This document shows positions 54,601 through 62,640 of a stretch of DNA of 64,000 nucleotides, piece after piece. This DNA comes from Rhizobium sp. Leaf453 (lineage in GTDB: Bacteria; Pseudomonadota; Alphaproteobacteria; Rhizobiales; Rhizobiaceae), in NCBI RefSeq assembly GCF_001425605.1, contig NZ_LMRG01000010.1, positions 1 to 64,000 on the forward strand, read 5' to 3'. A program made the position numbers and the translations under genes. Each line of letters starts with the position of its first letter. Within the stretch, counting starts at the first letter, position 1. The notes under the pieces were generated by a model. The model ran no database searches and was not told the DNA's origin. It was given only the letters and a program-made list of their open reading frames with translations.

Positions 54601-55993
54601 CAAAATAATCTCCGGGCCTTCCGGCTGTTTCAGCGCTACCGAGAACCAGAATGCCATTATCTCGAAGCGCAAAGTGAAAAAGGGCCATCGTCTTGCTCTG
54701 TGCTTCCCCCTCCAAGTATATAAGAACATTCCGGCACGATATGATGTCGATATTTGAAAATGGCGGGTCGGCGAGGATATTATGGAGCGCAAAGACGATT
54801 AAGCCGCGCAAATCAGGCGCAACACGGTAACCATCCTCCTCGCGGACGAAGAATCGGTTCAAACGTTCCGAGGAAACGTCCTCCAGTGCACTCGCGGGAT
54901 AAAGCGCCTCCCGCGCAACGGCGATAGCATCGGCATCATTGTCGGATGCGAAGATCTGGAGTTTTATCGAGAGTTTTTTGCTATCGGCATACTCGCGAAA
55001 CAACATTGCGAATGAATATGCTTCCTCGCCGGTACTACAACCCGCCACCCAGATGCGCAGCGTCTGATCTGGTTTTTTGTTATCGAGAAGCGCCGGGAAA
55101 ACGTCGTTCGCGATGCGTTCGAACACCTGCGCGTCCCGAAAAAATGCGGTTACGTGGATCAGGAGATCCTTTGCGAGTTGACTTCTCTCGTGGGCATCTT
55201 GCCGCAATACCCCAAGGTATTGCCGCATATCGCCGTTGCCAATCGAGCGCATCGCCATTCGCCGCTGAATACGCCGTTCAATCGTGCCATGCTTGTAGAG
55301 CGAAAAGTCGCTGTGCGTCTCGTCGATCAACAACTGGATGATCTGCGAAATTGTTTGGCTCGTCTTAGTGCTATCAGGCCGGCTGTTTTCCATTCCCAGA
55401 ACGCGCTCACCGGAGGCATGCGCCCTCAAGGCTTCCGGCATAGCCGCGGCTCGAAGCAGGCTGTCGTTCGCACCGGCGGCGACGACGCTGCGTGGCATTC
55501 CATCGTGCCCAGCTTCCTGCAGATCCTGTGCAATGACCAGACCACCGGCGTTCCGCACCTCAACGCTTCCCAGCGTTCCGTCCGAGCCGGAGCCAGATAG
55601 CACGACGACCATCGCCTTCTCCTTCAAAAATAAGGCGAGGGAACGGAACAGGTAGTCGATGGCGAATTGCCTGCCATGCGCGATCTCCGGTTTCGTTACG
55701 CGCAAAACTCCCGCGTCTAGGGCAATATAACTGCTGGGCGGGATCACGTAGACGTGCCCCGGCATTACGACCATGCCATCCGATGCTTCACAAACGAGGA
55801 TCTTCGTATCCTTCGCCAGTAAGTCCACCATCATGCTTTTGTGAAAAGGATCAAGGTGCTGGACAAGGATAAACGCCATCCGGCAATCGGCAGGGACCAC
55901 ACTGAGAAATCTGCGACACGCCTCGAGCCCACCTGCCGACGATCCCATGCCGACGATAGGAAAGTCCGGGGTGTTTATCAATGGTTCGCTCAA
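51695..55993 (-). CDS. CheB-CheR-PAS-kinase-receiver-FixJ fusion
   Basis: A 1432-residue single protein. CheB methylesterase domain (10-190): S19 in GSSAGG, H46 in QHLD and D138 in GSGSDG are all present. CheR methyltransferase (210-475): TAFFRD, VAGCSTGEEAYS and SCRNVLIYL. PAS-like region, then a long coiled coil (640-730, with LNEEFQSANEELVTSKEELQ) and a second PAS (730-830). HisKA with H864 (ASHDLRQPL); HATPase_c with N978 and DTGIGISP. Receiver 1: D1147, K1198. Receiver 2: D1285, K1335. FixJ-type LuxR helix-turn-helix at about 1370-1430 (LTSRQRQIMEMVVSGRSNKV). The last two parts together are a complete FixJ-like regulator. It lies divergent from, and probably regulates, the polysaccharide genes. 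Confidence 0.9.
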   Translation of the reverse strand: MSEPLINTPDFPIVGMGSSAGGLEACRRFLSVVPADCRMAFILVQHLDPFHKSMMVDLLAKDTKILVCEASDGMVVMPGHVYVIPPSSYIALDAGVLRVTKPEIAHGRQFAIDYLFRSLALFLKEKAMVVVLSGSGSDGTLGSVEVRNAGGLVIAQDLQEAGHDGMPRSVVAAGANDSLLRAAAMPEALRAHASGERVLGMENSRPDSTKTSQTISQIIQLLIDETHSDFSLYKHGTIERRIQRRMAMRSIGNGDMRQYLGVLRQDAHERSQLAKDLLIHVTAFFRDAQVFERIANDVFPALLDNKKPDQTLRIWVAGCSTGEEAYSFAMLFREYADSKKLSIKLQIFASDNDADAIAVAREALYPASALEDVSSERLNRFFVREEDGYRVAPDLRGLIVFALHNILADPPFSNIDIISCRNVLIYLEGEAQSKTMALFHFALRDNGILVLGSAETAGRPGDYFDPLLKGERIYRRTSPRRRSEVNFALGSGPFLRSLAPNTQSHLYSRQAALGDLCRRIVLANHSPAAILINSRNESIYSLGPVGRYMQVSAGIPSHDVFSMLPRVLHNDLRSAIRQAHREKKRVVARGGRVSDATGLLRFDMHVEHVDYGGEEFVLVCFIDVRRQKSGSDKTVTPADVSRVGELQRELDEVRGELNSAIRDLEIAGEEQRAMYEEALSLNEEFQSANEELVTSKEELQSLNEELTVLNGQLQETLERQNATANDLENVLYIADVATLFLDNALNIRFFTPAIRSVFSILGSDIGRPLADLSPKMDDADLFQDIARVLQTGDTAEREVLAHGGEWYIRRVMQYRTLEGGADGVVILFVESTHQRLAADALMAARRDADAANLSKSRFLAAASHDLRQPLQTLKLIQGLLETSKEGDGRKRLVEKLGSTIASMSGTLSTMLGINQIEAGVVKPHKESFPIGGLLKRLGEEFSVSSEVQAVRLRVVPSSFIVHTDPRLLEQMLRNLVSNSLKYTRMGRILVGCRRAGDRVFVQIRDTGIGISPRALATIFDEYNQVVPADGVHQHGLGLGLSIVKRLGDLLEHRIEVRSKIGAGSLFSVEIPLAYAGPTTVLPLPSREAAKGSAAKAVVLIIEDDNDVRDLLRVALLQEGHQVWTASHAEEALSILSTETMPDVIIADFNLAHRLTGLQAVVAIREMLARDIPAIILTGDISTDTLRTISDHKLQILFKPVRTSDLNRAIQEILSQHSPEGTHGSNIRKAAADGECTLYLVDDDDEIRGNLRTFFEGEGWIVWDYSSCEAFLADYTPNQDACLLIDAYLPGMKGLDLLTVMEDAGLQIPTVMITGHSDVEIAVQAMKAGASDFMEKPVGLAQLLASVTAAVSQFRRARKSTAAGDVARITIEALTSRQRQIMEMVVSGRSNKVIASELGISQRTVENHRAAIMRKTNSNSLAALARLVAAMGN

Positions 55994-56316
55994 AGGATCG
56001 CTCTTGGGTGGGTCTCACGGTGGCGCAAGCAATTTCGCGCCACTGCTTCAATTTCATCTAAACTGAAACGACAAAAAGCCTAGCTGCTCGTGTCGTCCGC
56101 AGCCATTATCGAGATCAGCGCTTTAAAATAAATTTGGCTGTCACGCAGACATCATACCGATTTATGCACGTCCACAAAATAAATAAATTCAAAAAATCCG
56201 ATAATTCCTTTTAATGACCACCAGCATTCTCAATGATTATATTTTATGAATATGAGTATTTTCCGATACTATCTTTTTTTAATTTTGAAGTTAACATAAA
56301 TGATATTATTGAATAA
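55994..56316. promoter_or_regulatory. AT-rich divergent promoter region
   Basis: About 320 bases between the large sensor (minus) and the LuxR-type regulator (plus). The part after 56130 is strikingly AT-rich, with runs such as CTTTTTTTAATTTTG near 56272-56286. Such regions often bind nucleoid proteins and LuxR-type regulators. No single operator could be defined. Confidence 0.45.
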
Positions 56317-57087
56317 ATGGGGATGTTTATGTTGCATTCAATCTCACCCAGCCCTGGCAGATTATATACAACTAAATCTAGCGAGAGCGTCAAAAGTCGG
56401 GAAGGTGAGCATCATATTCGCTCGCCGGAAAAGGCAGCCAGCCCCGAGAGCGAAATTCTCGCAATCATCGATGAGAGAGCGCTTGATCGGGAATGCCTCG
56501 GTCAAAGCCTCATCTCGCACGGACTGGACATGGACATCGTCCTCTTCAGCTCGATCGAAATGTGGAAAAACGCCTTCACGCAGACGTTTCGTGGCATACT
56601 CCTCAATGTTGGCAGTCGCGACTTCCTTCATGCGTCGATGAACGAGGAAATCTGCCAGTTCATTGCCGAATTCCCGGAAATACCCGTCATCATCCTGTCC
56701 GACAATCAGGATATCCACCAGATCTTTGCAGCGCTGGAAATCGGAGCGAAGGGCTATATCCCCTCAACGGTGGGCATCGGCATCTGCGTCGAAGCCATCT
56801 CGCTGGCACTCGCTGGAGGTATCTTCATTTCCACCGAATGCTTGACCCACATTCAAAACCTTCTCGTTACAGCCGGGCAACGGCAACATCGGCGTTCGGA
56901 GATGTTCACCTCTCGCGAGCAGCAGGTCATAGAAGCATTACGCCGCGGGAAAGCCAACAAAATCATTGCTTACGAACTGAATCTCAGCGAAAGCACGGTC
57001 AAGGTTCATATTCGTAACATCATGAAGAAACTGAATGCGCACAACCGCACAGAGGCGATGTTCAAAATCAATTCGCAGTTCAACTAA
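56317..57087 (+). CDS. LuxR-type regulator with degenerate receiver
   Basis: A 256-residue protein (or 252 if it starts at the ATG 56329, which is better placed for the GGGG site). After a flexible N-terminus (1-45) comes a receiver-like domain at about 46-175 that keeps the fold (VIILSDNQDIHQIFAALEIG) but lacks the normal phosphoacceptor (N97 in GILLNVGSRDF), and the lysine is replaced in GYIPST. The LuxR helix-turn-helix is at about 195-250 (FTSREQQVIEALRRGKANKI). It is therefore probably controlled by something other than phosphorylation. Just before the Wzx gene, it likely controls the polysaccharide genes. Confidence 0.82.
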   Translation: MGMFMLHSISPSPGRLYTTKSSESVKSREGEHHIRSPEKAASPESEILAIIDERALDRECLGQSLISHGLDMDIVLFSSIEMWKNAFTQTFRGILLNVGSRDFLHASMNEEICQFIAEFPEIPVIILSDNQDIHQIFAALEIGAKGYIPSTVGIGICVEAISLALAGGIFISTECLTHIQNLLVTAGQRQHRRSEMFTSREQQVIEALRRGKANKIIAYELNLSESTVKVHIRNIMKKLNAHNRTEAMFKINSQFN

Positions 57088-57163
57088 GCCGGATCGCATC
57101 ACCTTCTACCTATATTGACTATGTGCTCTCCCCGAATTGCAGGCATTACATTGCCAATGTGCA

Positions 57164-57233
57164 CGCGGATGATTGGTGTCTGATCATCTTGTCCCCGTTT
57201 GAGGGCATGCTCATCAGACACCAATCATCCGCG
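57164..57233 (+). promoter_or_regulatory. perfect 21-bp inverted repeat, leader structure
   Basis: The 21 bases at 57164-57184 (ending TTGGTGTCTGAT) are perfectly complementary to 57213-57233, around a 28-base loop. The right arm ends directly before AAGGGG (57235-57239), the likely ribosome binding site of the flippase gene at 57249. A stem this long in the leader could act on transcription ending, RNA decay or translation. Confidence 0.75.
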
Positions 57234-57248
57234 AAGGGGATCATCGAT

Positions 57249-58718
57249 GTGGGGATACGCAAAGCTTACCTAATGGCTGCACTTGAGCAGTATTGCCAGA
57301 TCGTCATCAGTGTACTGATGATTTTCGTCATCTCCAGGATCCTCGGTTCCTCGACGATCGGCGCGGCTGTGATCGGGCTCGGCATTGGCACGATCGCATT
57401 CACGATCCGCGAATTGGCAACGTCGGAGTTCCTGATCCAGCGAGCGAATGTGTCGACGGACGACATACGCACGGCGACCACTCTTATCTTAGGGCTTTCG
57501 ATGATCATCGCCGCGGTTCTTTGCACAATTGCGCCGCAGATCGCCGGCTTCTACCGCGAGCCTCAACTGACGCGGTTCATTCACGTGATCTCCGTGGCGG
57601 GCGTCCTCGATGCCTTTTCCGGACCGGCATCGGCCCTGATCCGCCGTGACATGCAGTTTGGTATCGCCACCCGCATCAATACGGCATCGGGCATCGTGTA
57701 TGCGCTCGGCGTGGTCGTTGCCGCATTGCTCGATGCCGGCATCATGAGCTTCGCCTGGGGAACGCTGGCGGGCGCGGTGGTGCGCATGATGTTGTCATTT
57801 CATGCCCGGCCGTTGCTGTGGATGTTCCGGCCCTGTTTGCGCGGAACGCGAGCAATCATCGCGTTCGGCGGGTACAAGGGGGCATCCTCCGTGCTAGACA
57901 GGGCGTATGAGGCCCTGCCCCAGTTGGTCCTAGGGCACATCATGCCTATGTCCAACGTCGGCTTGTTCAACAGGGCAAACCTCGTCTGCGGGCTCCCGGA
58001 CAAATTTCTTTTGTCGGCGATCTTCGCAGTAGCATTTCCTGCATTTTCCGCAGAGGTCAGGAACAACCGCGAAATCAAGCCATCCTATTTGCGGCTGATG
58101 GCCTACATCAGCGTTCTGTACTGGCCGACCACGCTGATGCTGGGGGTCTTGGCGCATCCCGTGGTCCTTCTGGCGCTGGGCAGCGAATGGGTGTCGGTTG
58201 TTCCGATCCTGCAGCTTATGGCGGTTGCAGCCTTCTTTTCCGTCCCGTGCATTCTGACCTTCCCGATCCTCGTGGCGCTCGGGGCCAACCGGCATGCCTG
58301 CGAAGCAAACTTCGTCGGCCGGGGCCTTTCGACGGTGATCATCTGCGCGGCAAGCTTCCAGGGGCTGACAGCTCTGGCGCTCAGCCAGTTCATCTCCCTC
58401 CCCTTCCAGGCTTACATCTCGATTCTTTACGTTCGAAAGCACGTGCCATTCACGTGGGCGGAACTTGGCGCAGTTTTCGGCCGGAGCGCCATCGCAAGCG
58501 CCCTTTCATTGACCGTTCCCCTGGCTGTTCTCGCGCTGAACGGGTTCGACTCACGGCTGTCCATCATTCAGGTGATTGTCTGCTGCACGTCCTGCGCCGT
58601 GGGGTGGAGCCTAGGTCTTCTGGTAATCGCGCATCCGATCCTGGAGGAGTTTACGCTCCTCACCGGCCGCTCCATCCCCCACTTGAGCATCGTGCGGTTG
58701 AGGACGTCTGTAAAATAA
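57249..58718 (+). CDS. Wzx-type polysaccharide flippase
   Basis: A 489-residue MOP-superfamily transporter with about twelve to fourteen transmembrane segments (PST/MVF type, similar to lipopolysaccharide exporters and ExoT-like proteins). The family pattern at the start is ALEQYCQIVISVLMIFVISR followed by ILGSSTIGAAVIG. The GTG at 57249 is preferred: AAGGGG lies 9 bases before it, and the frame upstream runs through the inverted repeat. It would flip lipid-linked repeat units to the periplasm for the Wzy-like polymerase. Confidence 0.8.
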   Translation: MGIRKAYLMAALEQYCQIVISVLMIFVISRILGSSTIGAAVIGLGIGTIAFTIRELATSEFLIQRANVSTDDIRTATTLILGLSMIIAAVLCTIAPQIAGFYREPQLTRFIHVISVAGVLDAFSGPASALIRRDMQFGIATRINTASGIVYALGVVVAALLDAGIMSFAWGTLAGAVVRMMLSFHARPLLWMFRPCLRGTRAIIAFGGYKGASSVLDRAYEALPQLVLGHIMPMSNVGLFNRANLVCGLPDKFLLSAIFAVAFPAFSAEVRNNREIKPSYLRLMAYISVLYWPTTLMLGVLAHPVVLLALGSEWVSVVPILQLMAVAAFFSVPCILTFPILVALGANRHACEANFVGRGLSTVIICAASFQGLTALALSQFISLPFQAYISILYVRKHVPFTWAELGAVFGRSAIASALSLTVPLAVLALNGFDSRLSIIQVIVCCTSCAVGWSLGLLVIAHPILEEFTLLTGRSIPHLSIVRLRTSVK

Positions 58719-58775
58719 CCGTCTGCTAGAACGTGTGGGGCGCCACGCTTCGCCAACATCAGAAGGATGCAGGAC

Positions 58776-59759
58776 ATGACCAGTATCGATGTTGTAATTC
58801 CGAATTACAATTACGGGCGATATCTGGCAGGCTGTGTCGGTAGTGTTCTGGATCAGGACATCGACGAATTGCGCATCCTTATCATCGATAACGCGTCCTC
58901 TGATGACAGCGCTTCCATCGCTCGGGCACTGGCCCGCCGCGATTCACGTATTGAGCTTCGTCTAAGACCAAGCAACTTGGGCGCGCACGCCTCCTTCAAC
59001 GAGGGAATCGATTGGGCGCAAGCCGACTACCTGCTCATTCTTTGCGCTGACGATCTTCTCGTCCCGGGCACGTTGAAGGAAGCACGTAGGATTCTTGACC
59101 GAGCGCCTTCGGCCAATCTTGCCTATGGCCGAAGCCTGCTCCTGCATGATGGCGAAACGCTTGCCTACACAGAAAATCGGCGCCGCACATGGGATGTCAA
59201 TGCTGGAAGCGATTTCTTGAAAATGCTTTGCTTTCTCGGAAAAAATCCCGTCAGCGGACCGACGGTTCTGGTGCGCACCGTCACCCAGAAACAGGTTGGT
59301 CACTATACCACTCGGCTATCCCATACCGACGATCTGGAAATGTGGATGCGCTTTGCTTTGACCGGCGACATCGCCTCGACTGGCACTGTCCAAGCGATAG
59401 CTCGCGTGCATGGTTCAAGCCGGTCCGCACGCGTGCGTGGTACGCATCTTTGGAACCGCCAGTTCGAGGCGGCATTCCGGCTGTTCTTCTATCGGGCGGG
59501 AGCCTCCTGCCCCGATGCCGCTTCGCTGTTGCGGATCGCAGAACACGCCATCAGCGACCGAGCCTATTGGAGCGCGCTGCGCGCGCTGATCTTTCACGAG
59601 CCGGATGCTGGAAGGTTGTTTTTCGACGCGATCCGTCTTCGTCCGACTGCAGCAGTGTTCCCCCCTTTGGGGTACCTTGCGCAGGAAGGCCGTTTGAAGA
59701 AGGCCCTTTCGCTCGCTTGGTGCGCGTGTGTCGCATCGGCTGCATCAGCGGATGGGTGA
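58776..59759 (+). CDS. family 2 glycosyltransferase
   Basis: A 327-residue GT-A transferase. IDVVIPNYNYGRYLAGCVGS forms the nucleotide-binding start, the metal motif is ADD (LILCADDLLVPG), and the acceptor region has HTDDLEMWMRFAL, with the usual ED-type motif reading DDLEMW. It is cytoplasmic, using a nucleotide sugar to build the repeat unit. It follows the flippase gene by 57 bases. Its end overlaps the opposite-strand pyruvyl transferase end by 15 bases. Confidence 0.85.
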   Translation: MTSIDVVIPNYNYGRYLAGCVGSVLDQDIDELRILIIDNASSDDSASIARALARRDSRIELRLRPSNLGAHASFNEGIDWAQADYLLILCADDLLVPGTLKEARRILDRAPSANLAYGRSLLLHDGETLAYTENRRRTWDVNAGSDFLKMLCFLGKNPVSGPTVLVRTVTQKQVGHYTTRLSHTDDLEMWMRFALTGDIASTGTVQAIARVHGSSRSARVRGTHLWNRQFEAAFRLFFYRAGASCPDAASLLRIAEHAISDRAYWSALRALIFHEPDAGRLFFDAIRLRPTAAVFPPLGYLAQEGRLKKALSLAWCACVASAASADG

Positions 59760-60992
59760 TAACACTTCAGGCTTGCTCGGCTTGCGGCGATGTATGGGCA
59801 CCGCGTCGATCCATTCGAGAAAGGCCCTCTCCTGCTCCGCGAGCCGCAGATTCACGTCTTCACCTCGAGAAAGAATTGTCTCCGATATGGATACCAAGTT
59901 GACACAGATTTCTCGAAAATGCACCGCAAGCAGCTGCACATCGAAGGTTTCGATGTGCAGTGCATACTTATGCTGCTCGAAATCCGCCAGAAGATCGACG
60001 TTTTTCTGGGCGTAGCCGAGTGAAATGATCGGACGTCCGAGCTTGAGCGCGCACACTGCGTTGTGATAGCGCGAAACGATTACGATGTCCGTCAAAGCAA
60101 TATCGCGCATGATGCCATGCAGCGTTCCGCCTTCTCCGGAGGTTATCCGGCCCGTCGCAAGCAGCGGTCGCGTTGCAGCGAGGTGAGCCGAAAGATCGGC
60201 AACGGCGCGCAGATCGGCGCGATCGCCTGTCAGCAGCCGCACGTCGTGTCCCTCGTCAGTCAGCCATTCCACGAAACCTGCCATTTTGGAAATATAGCGC
60301 TCGTAGAGGTCGTCCGCATCGGCCAAGTCCTTTGCCCAGCCCCGATAATGCATTAGGCCGACACCGACCACGAGACGAAGACCACGCGGCCGCGAGGCAG
60401 GTTGCGGCGCGGGCAGACTAAAGGCAATGTCGGGGACCTTCCCGTCACGGGAAACATTGACACCCATGTTTTTCACATACTCGCGCGAGAATTCGTCCCT
60501 GAACGAGCGATAGCCGGCGGTGTTTGCTGCTGCCCGCATGAACCAGCGGCTGACACGGCGGCTCACGGGGCCGGCGCCAATGCTGACGAAGGCGACGCGC
60601 GCCTTGCGCAGCCTCGTGGCGATGCACCAACGGAAGACCACGAAGGGCCAGCCGAAAGGATGCTCCTGGAAATCGTCCAGGATCCCTGTTCCCGGTATAA
60701 TCAGCACATCCACGTCGTTGAGTTGGGATATCAGGGAGCAAAAGACGAGAACCCGGCGCGGCAGGTTGAGTAGAAACCGGTTAAAACCTTTGAACCACCC
60801 TCGTCGAAGAACGACTCCGCTGATGCTAACGGCGCGCACCCTGTACTGCTGCTCCACGACCTTCGGGTCCGAGCAGATGCAGAGCAGCTCGCAGTCAGGT
60901 TTTACCCGTTTCAGGAAATTCAGCATGGATTCGAGCGATCCGTCGTTGCCGCTGTTTCCACTGCCAAACTGGCCCAATAATGCGATCTTCAC
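59745..60992 (-). CDS. polysaccharide pyruvyl transferase family protein
   Basis: A 415-residue CsaB/PssM-type protein. Family signs are the N-terminal LGQFGSGNSGNDGSLESML (like the nucleotide-binding-like start of this family), GTGILDD and, near the C-terminus, SRYHNAVCALKLGRPIISLG, where the histidine is the usual conserved one. It would add a ketal pyruvate to a sugar, or act in the related sugar-phosphate transfer role. The GTG at 60992 (GGGAGC upstream) is preferred over an ATG at 61085. It reads opposite to its neighbours. Confidence 0.8.
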   Translation of the reverse strand: MKIALLGQFGSGNSGNDGSLESMLNFLKRVKPDCELLCICSDPKVVEQQYRVRAVSISGVVLRRGWFKGFNRFLLNLPRRVLVFCSLISQLNDVDVLIIPGTGILDDFQEHPFGWPFVVFRWCIATRLRKARVAFVSIGAGPVSRRVSRWFMRAAANTAGYRSFRDEFSREYVKNMGVNVSRDGKVPDIAFSLPAPQPASRPRGLRLVVGVGLMHYRGWAKDLADADDLYERYISKMAGFVEWLTDEGHDVRLLTGDRADLRAVADLSAHLAATRPLLATGRITSGEGGTLHGIMRDIALTDIVIVSRYHNAVCALKLGRPIISLGYAQKNVDLLADFEQHKYALHIETFDVQLLAVHFREICVNLVSISETILSRGEDVNLRLAEQERAFLEWIDAVPIHRRKPSKPEVLSPIR

Positions 60993-61245
60993 GTAAGCTC
61001 CCGGAGACAAAGACCGCGATAGCGCCGCGTACGGCATCATCATAGCTAAGAGCTCTGAAAACTTTAGGTGTCTGTTCGGCGACAAACGTTCGCTCTTCGG
61101 TCAGGCCGAGCCTAGAACTTGTCCAATCAGACGAGCACTGCATGTGGTTTGGACGACTGCTCCGGCCTGCTCGCTTCAGTTAGCATTTACAGTCCCGCAC
61201 TGCATTTCGCCGGTCGCAGTCATCGGTCCCTCGGAGAGCGCGCTC

Positions 61246-62439
61246 GTGAAATTTGCCTACTTCGTTAAGCCGCATATCGGCGGCACCTACACCGTCTTCA
61301 CACAGCTGAGATCCGGTCTGGCTGCGCATGGCATCACGGTCGAATGGCTGAGCCTTCAGCGGCATGCCCAGGATGGCTACATCGACTGGAGCGACGCGAT
61401 GGCTCATGGTGCCTTCGTGCCTGTCGCTGCCTCAGCAAGGCAACAGGACGAGGCAAGGGCGCTGGAAGTCGCGATCCGCCTGCGCGGCTACGACGGCATC
61501 TTTGTCAACGTGCTTGCCGATCCGGTCGAAACCAACATCGTGCATTATCTCCCCAACAACCTGCTCCGCGTCATGATCGTGCACAACATCACGCCGGGTA
61601 CCTATGCGGCCGCATCCGCGATCCGCAACCGTGTACACGCGACAGCATGCGTTTCGGATCGCTGCCGCAAGGATCTCATCAGCAAGTATGGCTTTTCCCC
61701 ATCCCAGACCTTCGTTGTTCCCAACGCTGTCGATGCAACCGCCGTGACCGGTTTGCGACGCACTGCACAATCGGGCAAGGGTCTGCGCGTAATCGCTCTC
61801 GGCAGAATCGAAGATTCGTCGAAGGGTGTATTTTGGCTACCAAAAATCCTGGCTGGCCTGCCGGACGATGTCGATCTGACCATTGCCGGTGACGGACCCG
61901 ACCTGCCGGAGTTGAAACAGCGTTTTTCCGGATTCGGGTCGCGCGTCCGGTTTCTGGGGTACGTCTCTCCCGAAAAGGTGCTTCCGCTCATGATGGAGCA
62001 TGATGCCTTCATCATGCCGTCGCGTTTCGAAGGCTTCGGAATAACCATAGTCGAAGCCATGGCCACCGGCTGTGTTCCGGTGGTCTCGCGCATCTCCGGC
62101 GTAACGGACACGATCATCGACCACGGCAAGAACGGTCTGCTGTTCCAGGTCGGCGATGTGGTCGAAGCGATCGATTTCATCAAGCGACTGCGCGATGGCG
62201 ATGTCCGCCGGCAACTTTCCGCCGCCGGCCAGGAGAGGGCACTCTCCCAGTTCAACATCGAGCTGATGGCGGCTCGCTACGCAGACATTTTGCACGGGCT
62301 CCAAGGTACGCAGGCGATGCAGCCACCCGCGCTCCCCATGGAGGCATGGGCTCTGCCGAGCGGTCTTCGGCCCGGTCTGCGCAGACTGGTTCCGCGCTAC
62401 CTAAAAAACTGGCTGCGCCAGCAAAGCGAGCGGCTTTAA
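61246..62439 (+). CDS. family 4 glycosyltransferase
   Basis: A 397-residue GT-B transferase of the GT4 group. The signature half (about 195-350) has VIALGRIEDSSKGVFWLPKI, the EX7E motif around SRFEGFGITIVEAMATG, and VVSRISGVTDTI. The GTG at 61246 has GGAG 9 bases before it; an ATG at 61144 is less likely because the sequence after it lacks the family start. It adds a sugar to the growing repeat unit in the cytoplasm. Confidence 0.85.
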   Translation: MKFAYFVKPHIGGTYTVFTQLRSGLAAHGITVEWLSLQRHAQDGYIDWSDAMAHGAFVPVAASARQQDEARALEVAIRLRGYDGIFVNVLADPVETNIVHYLPNNLLRVMIVHNITPGTYAAASAIRNRVHATACVSDRCRKDLISKYGFSPSQTFVVPNAVDATAVTGLRRTAQSGKGLRVIALGRIEDSSKGVFWLPKILAGLPDDVDLTIAGDGPDLPELKQRFSGFGSRVRFLGYVSPEKVLPLMMEHDAFIMPSRFEGFGITIVEAMATGCVPVVSRISGVTDTIIDHGKNGLLFQVGDVVEAIDFIKRLRDGDVRRQLSAAGQERALSQFNIELMAARYADILHGLQGTQAMQPPALPMEAWALPSGLRPGLRRLVPRYLKNWLRQQSERL

Positions 62440-62640
62440 GAGGAAGTCATGGCGCTGGTCGCCTGGCTGCGAATTATAGCGCGGGGAGCGGGCCGCTGAA
62501 GTGCGGCAATCGAACGATTGCAAGGAATAACGGCGACCTTACCTCATCGGACGCGACAGAGTGCCAATTTGGCAAGTCGAAGGCACGCTGCCGGACGTTT
62601 ACGATTTTTCCACAAGGTTAATGCGAATCGGAGTTCGACG

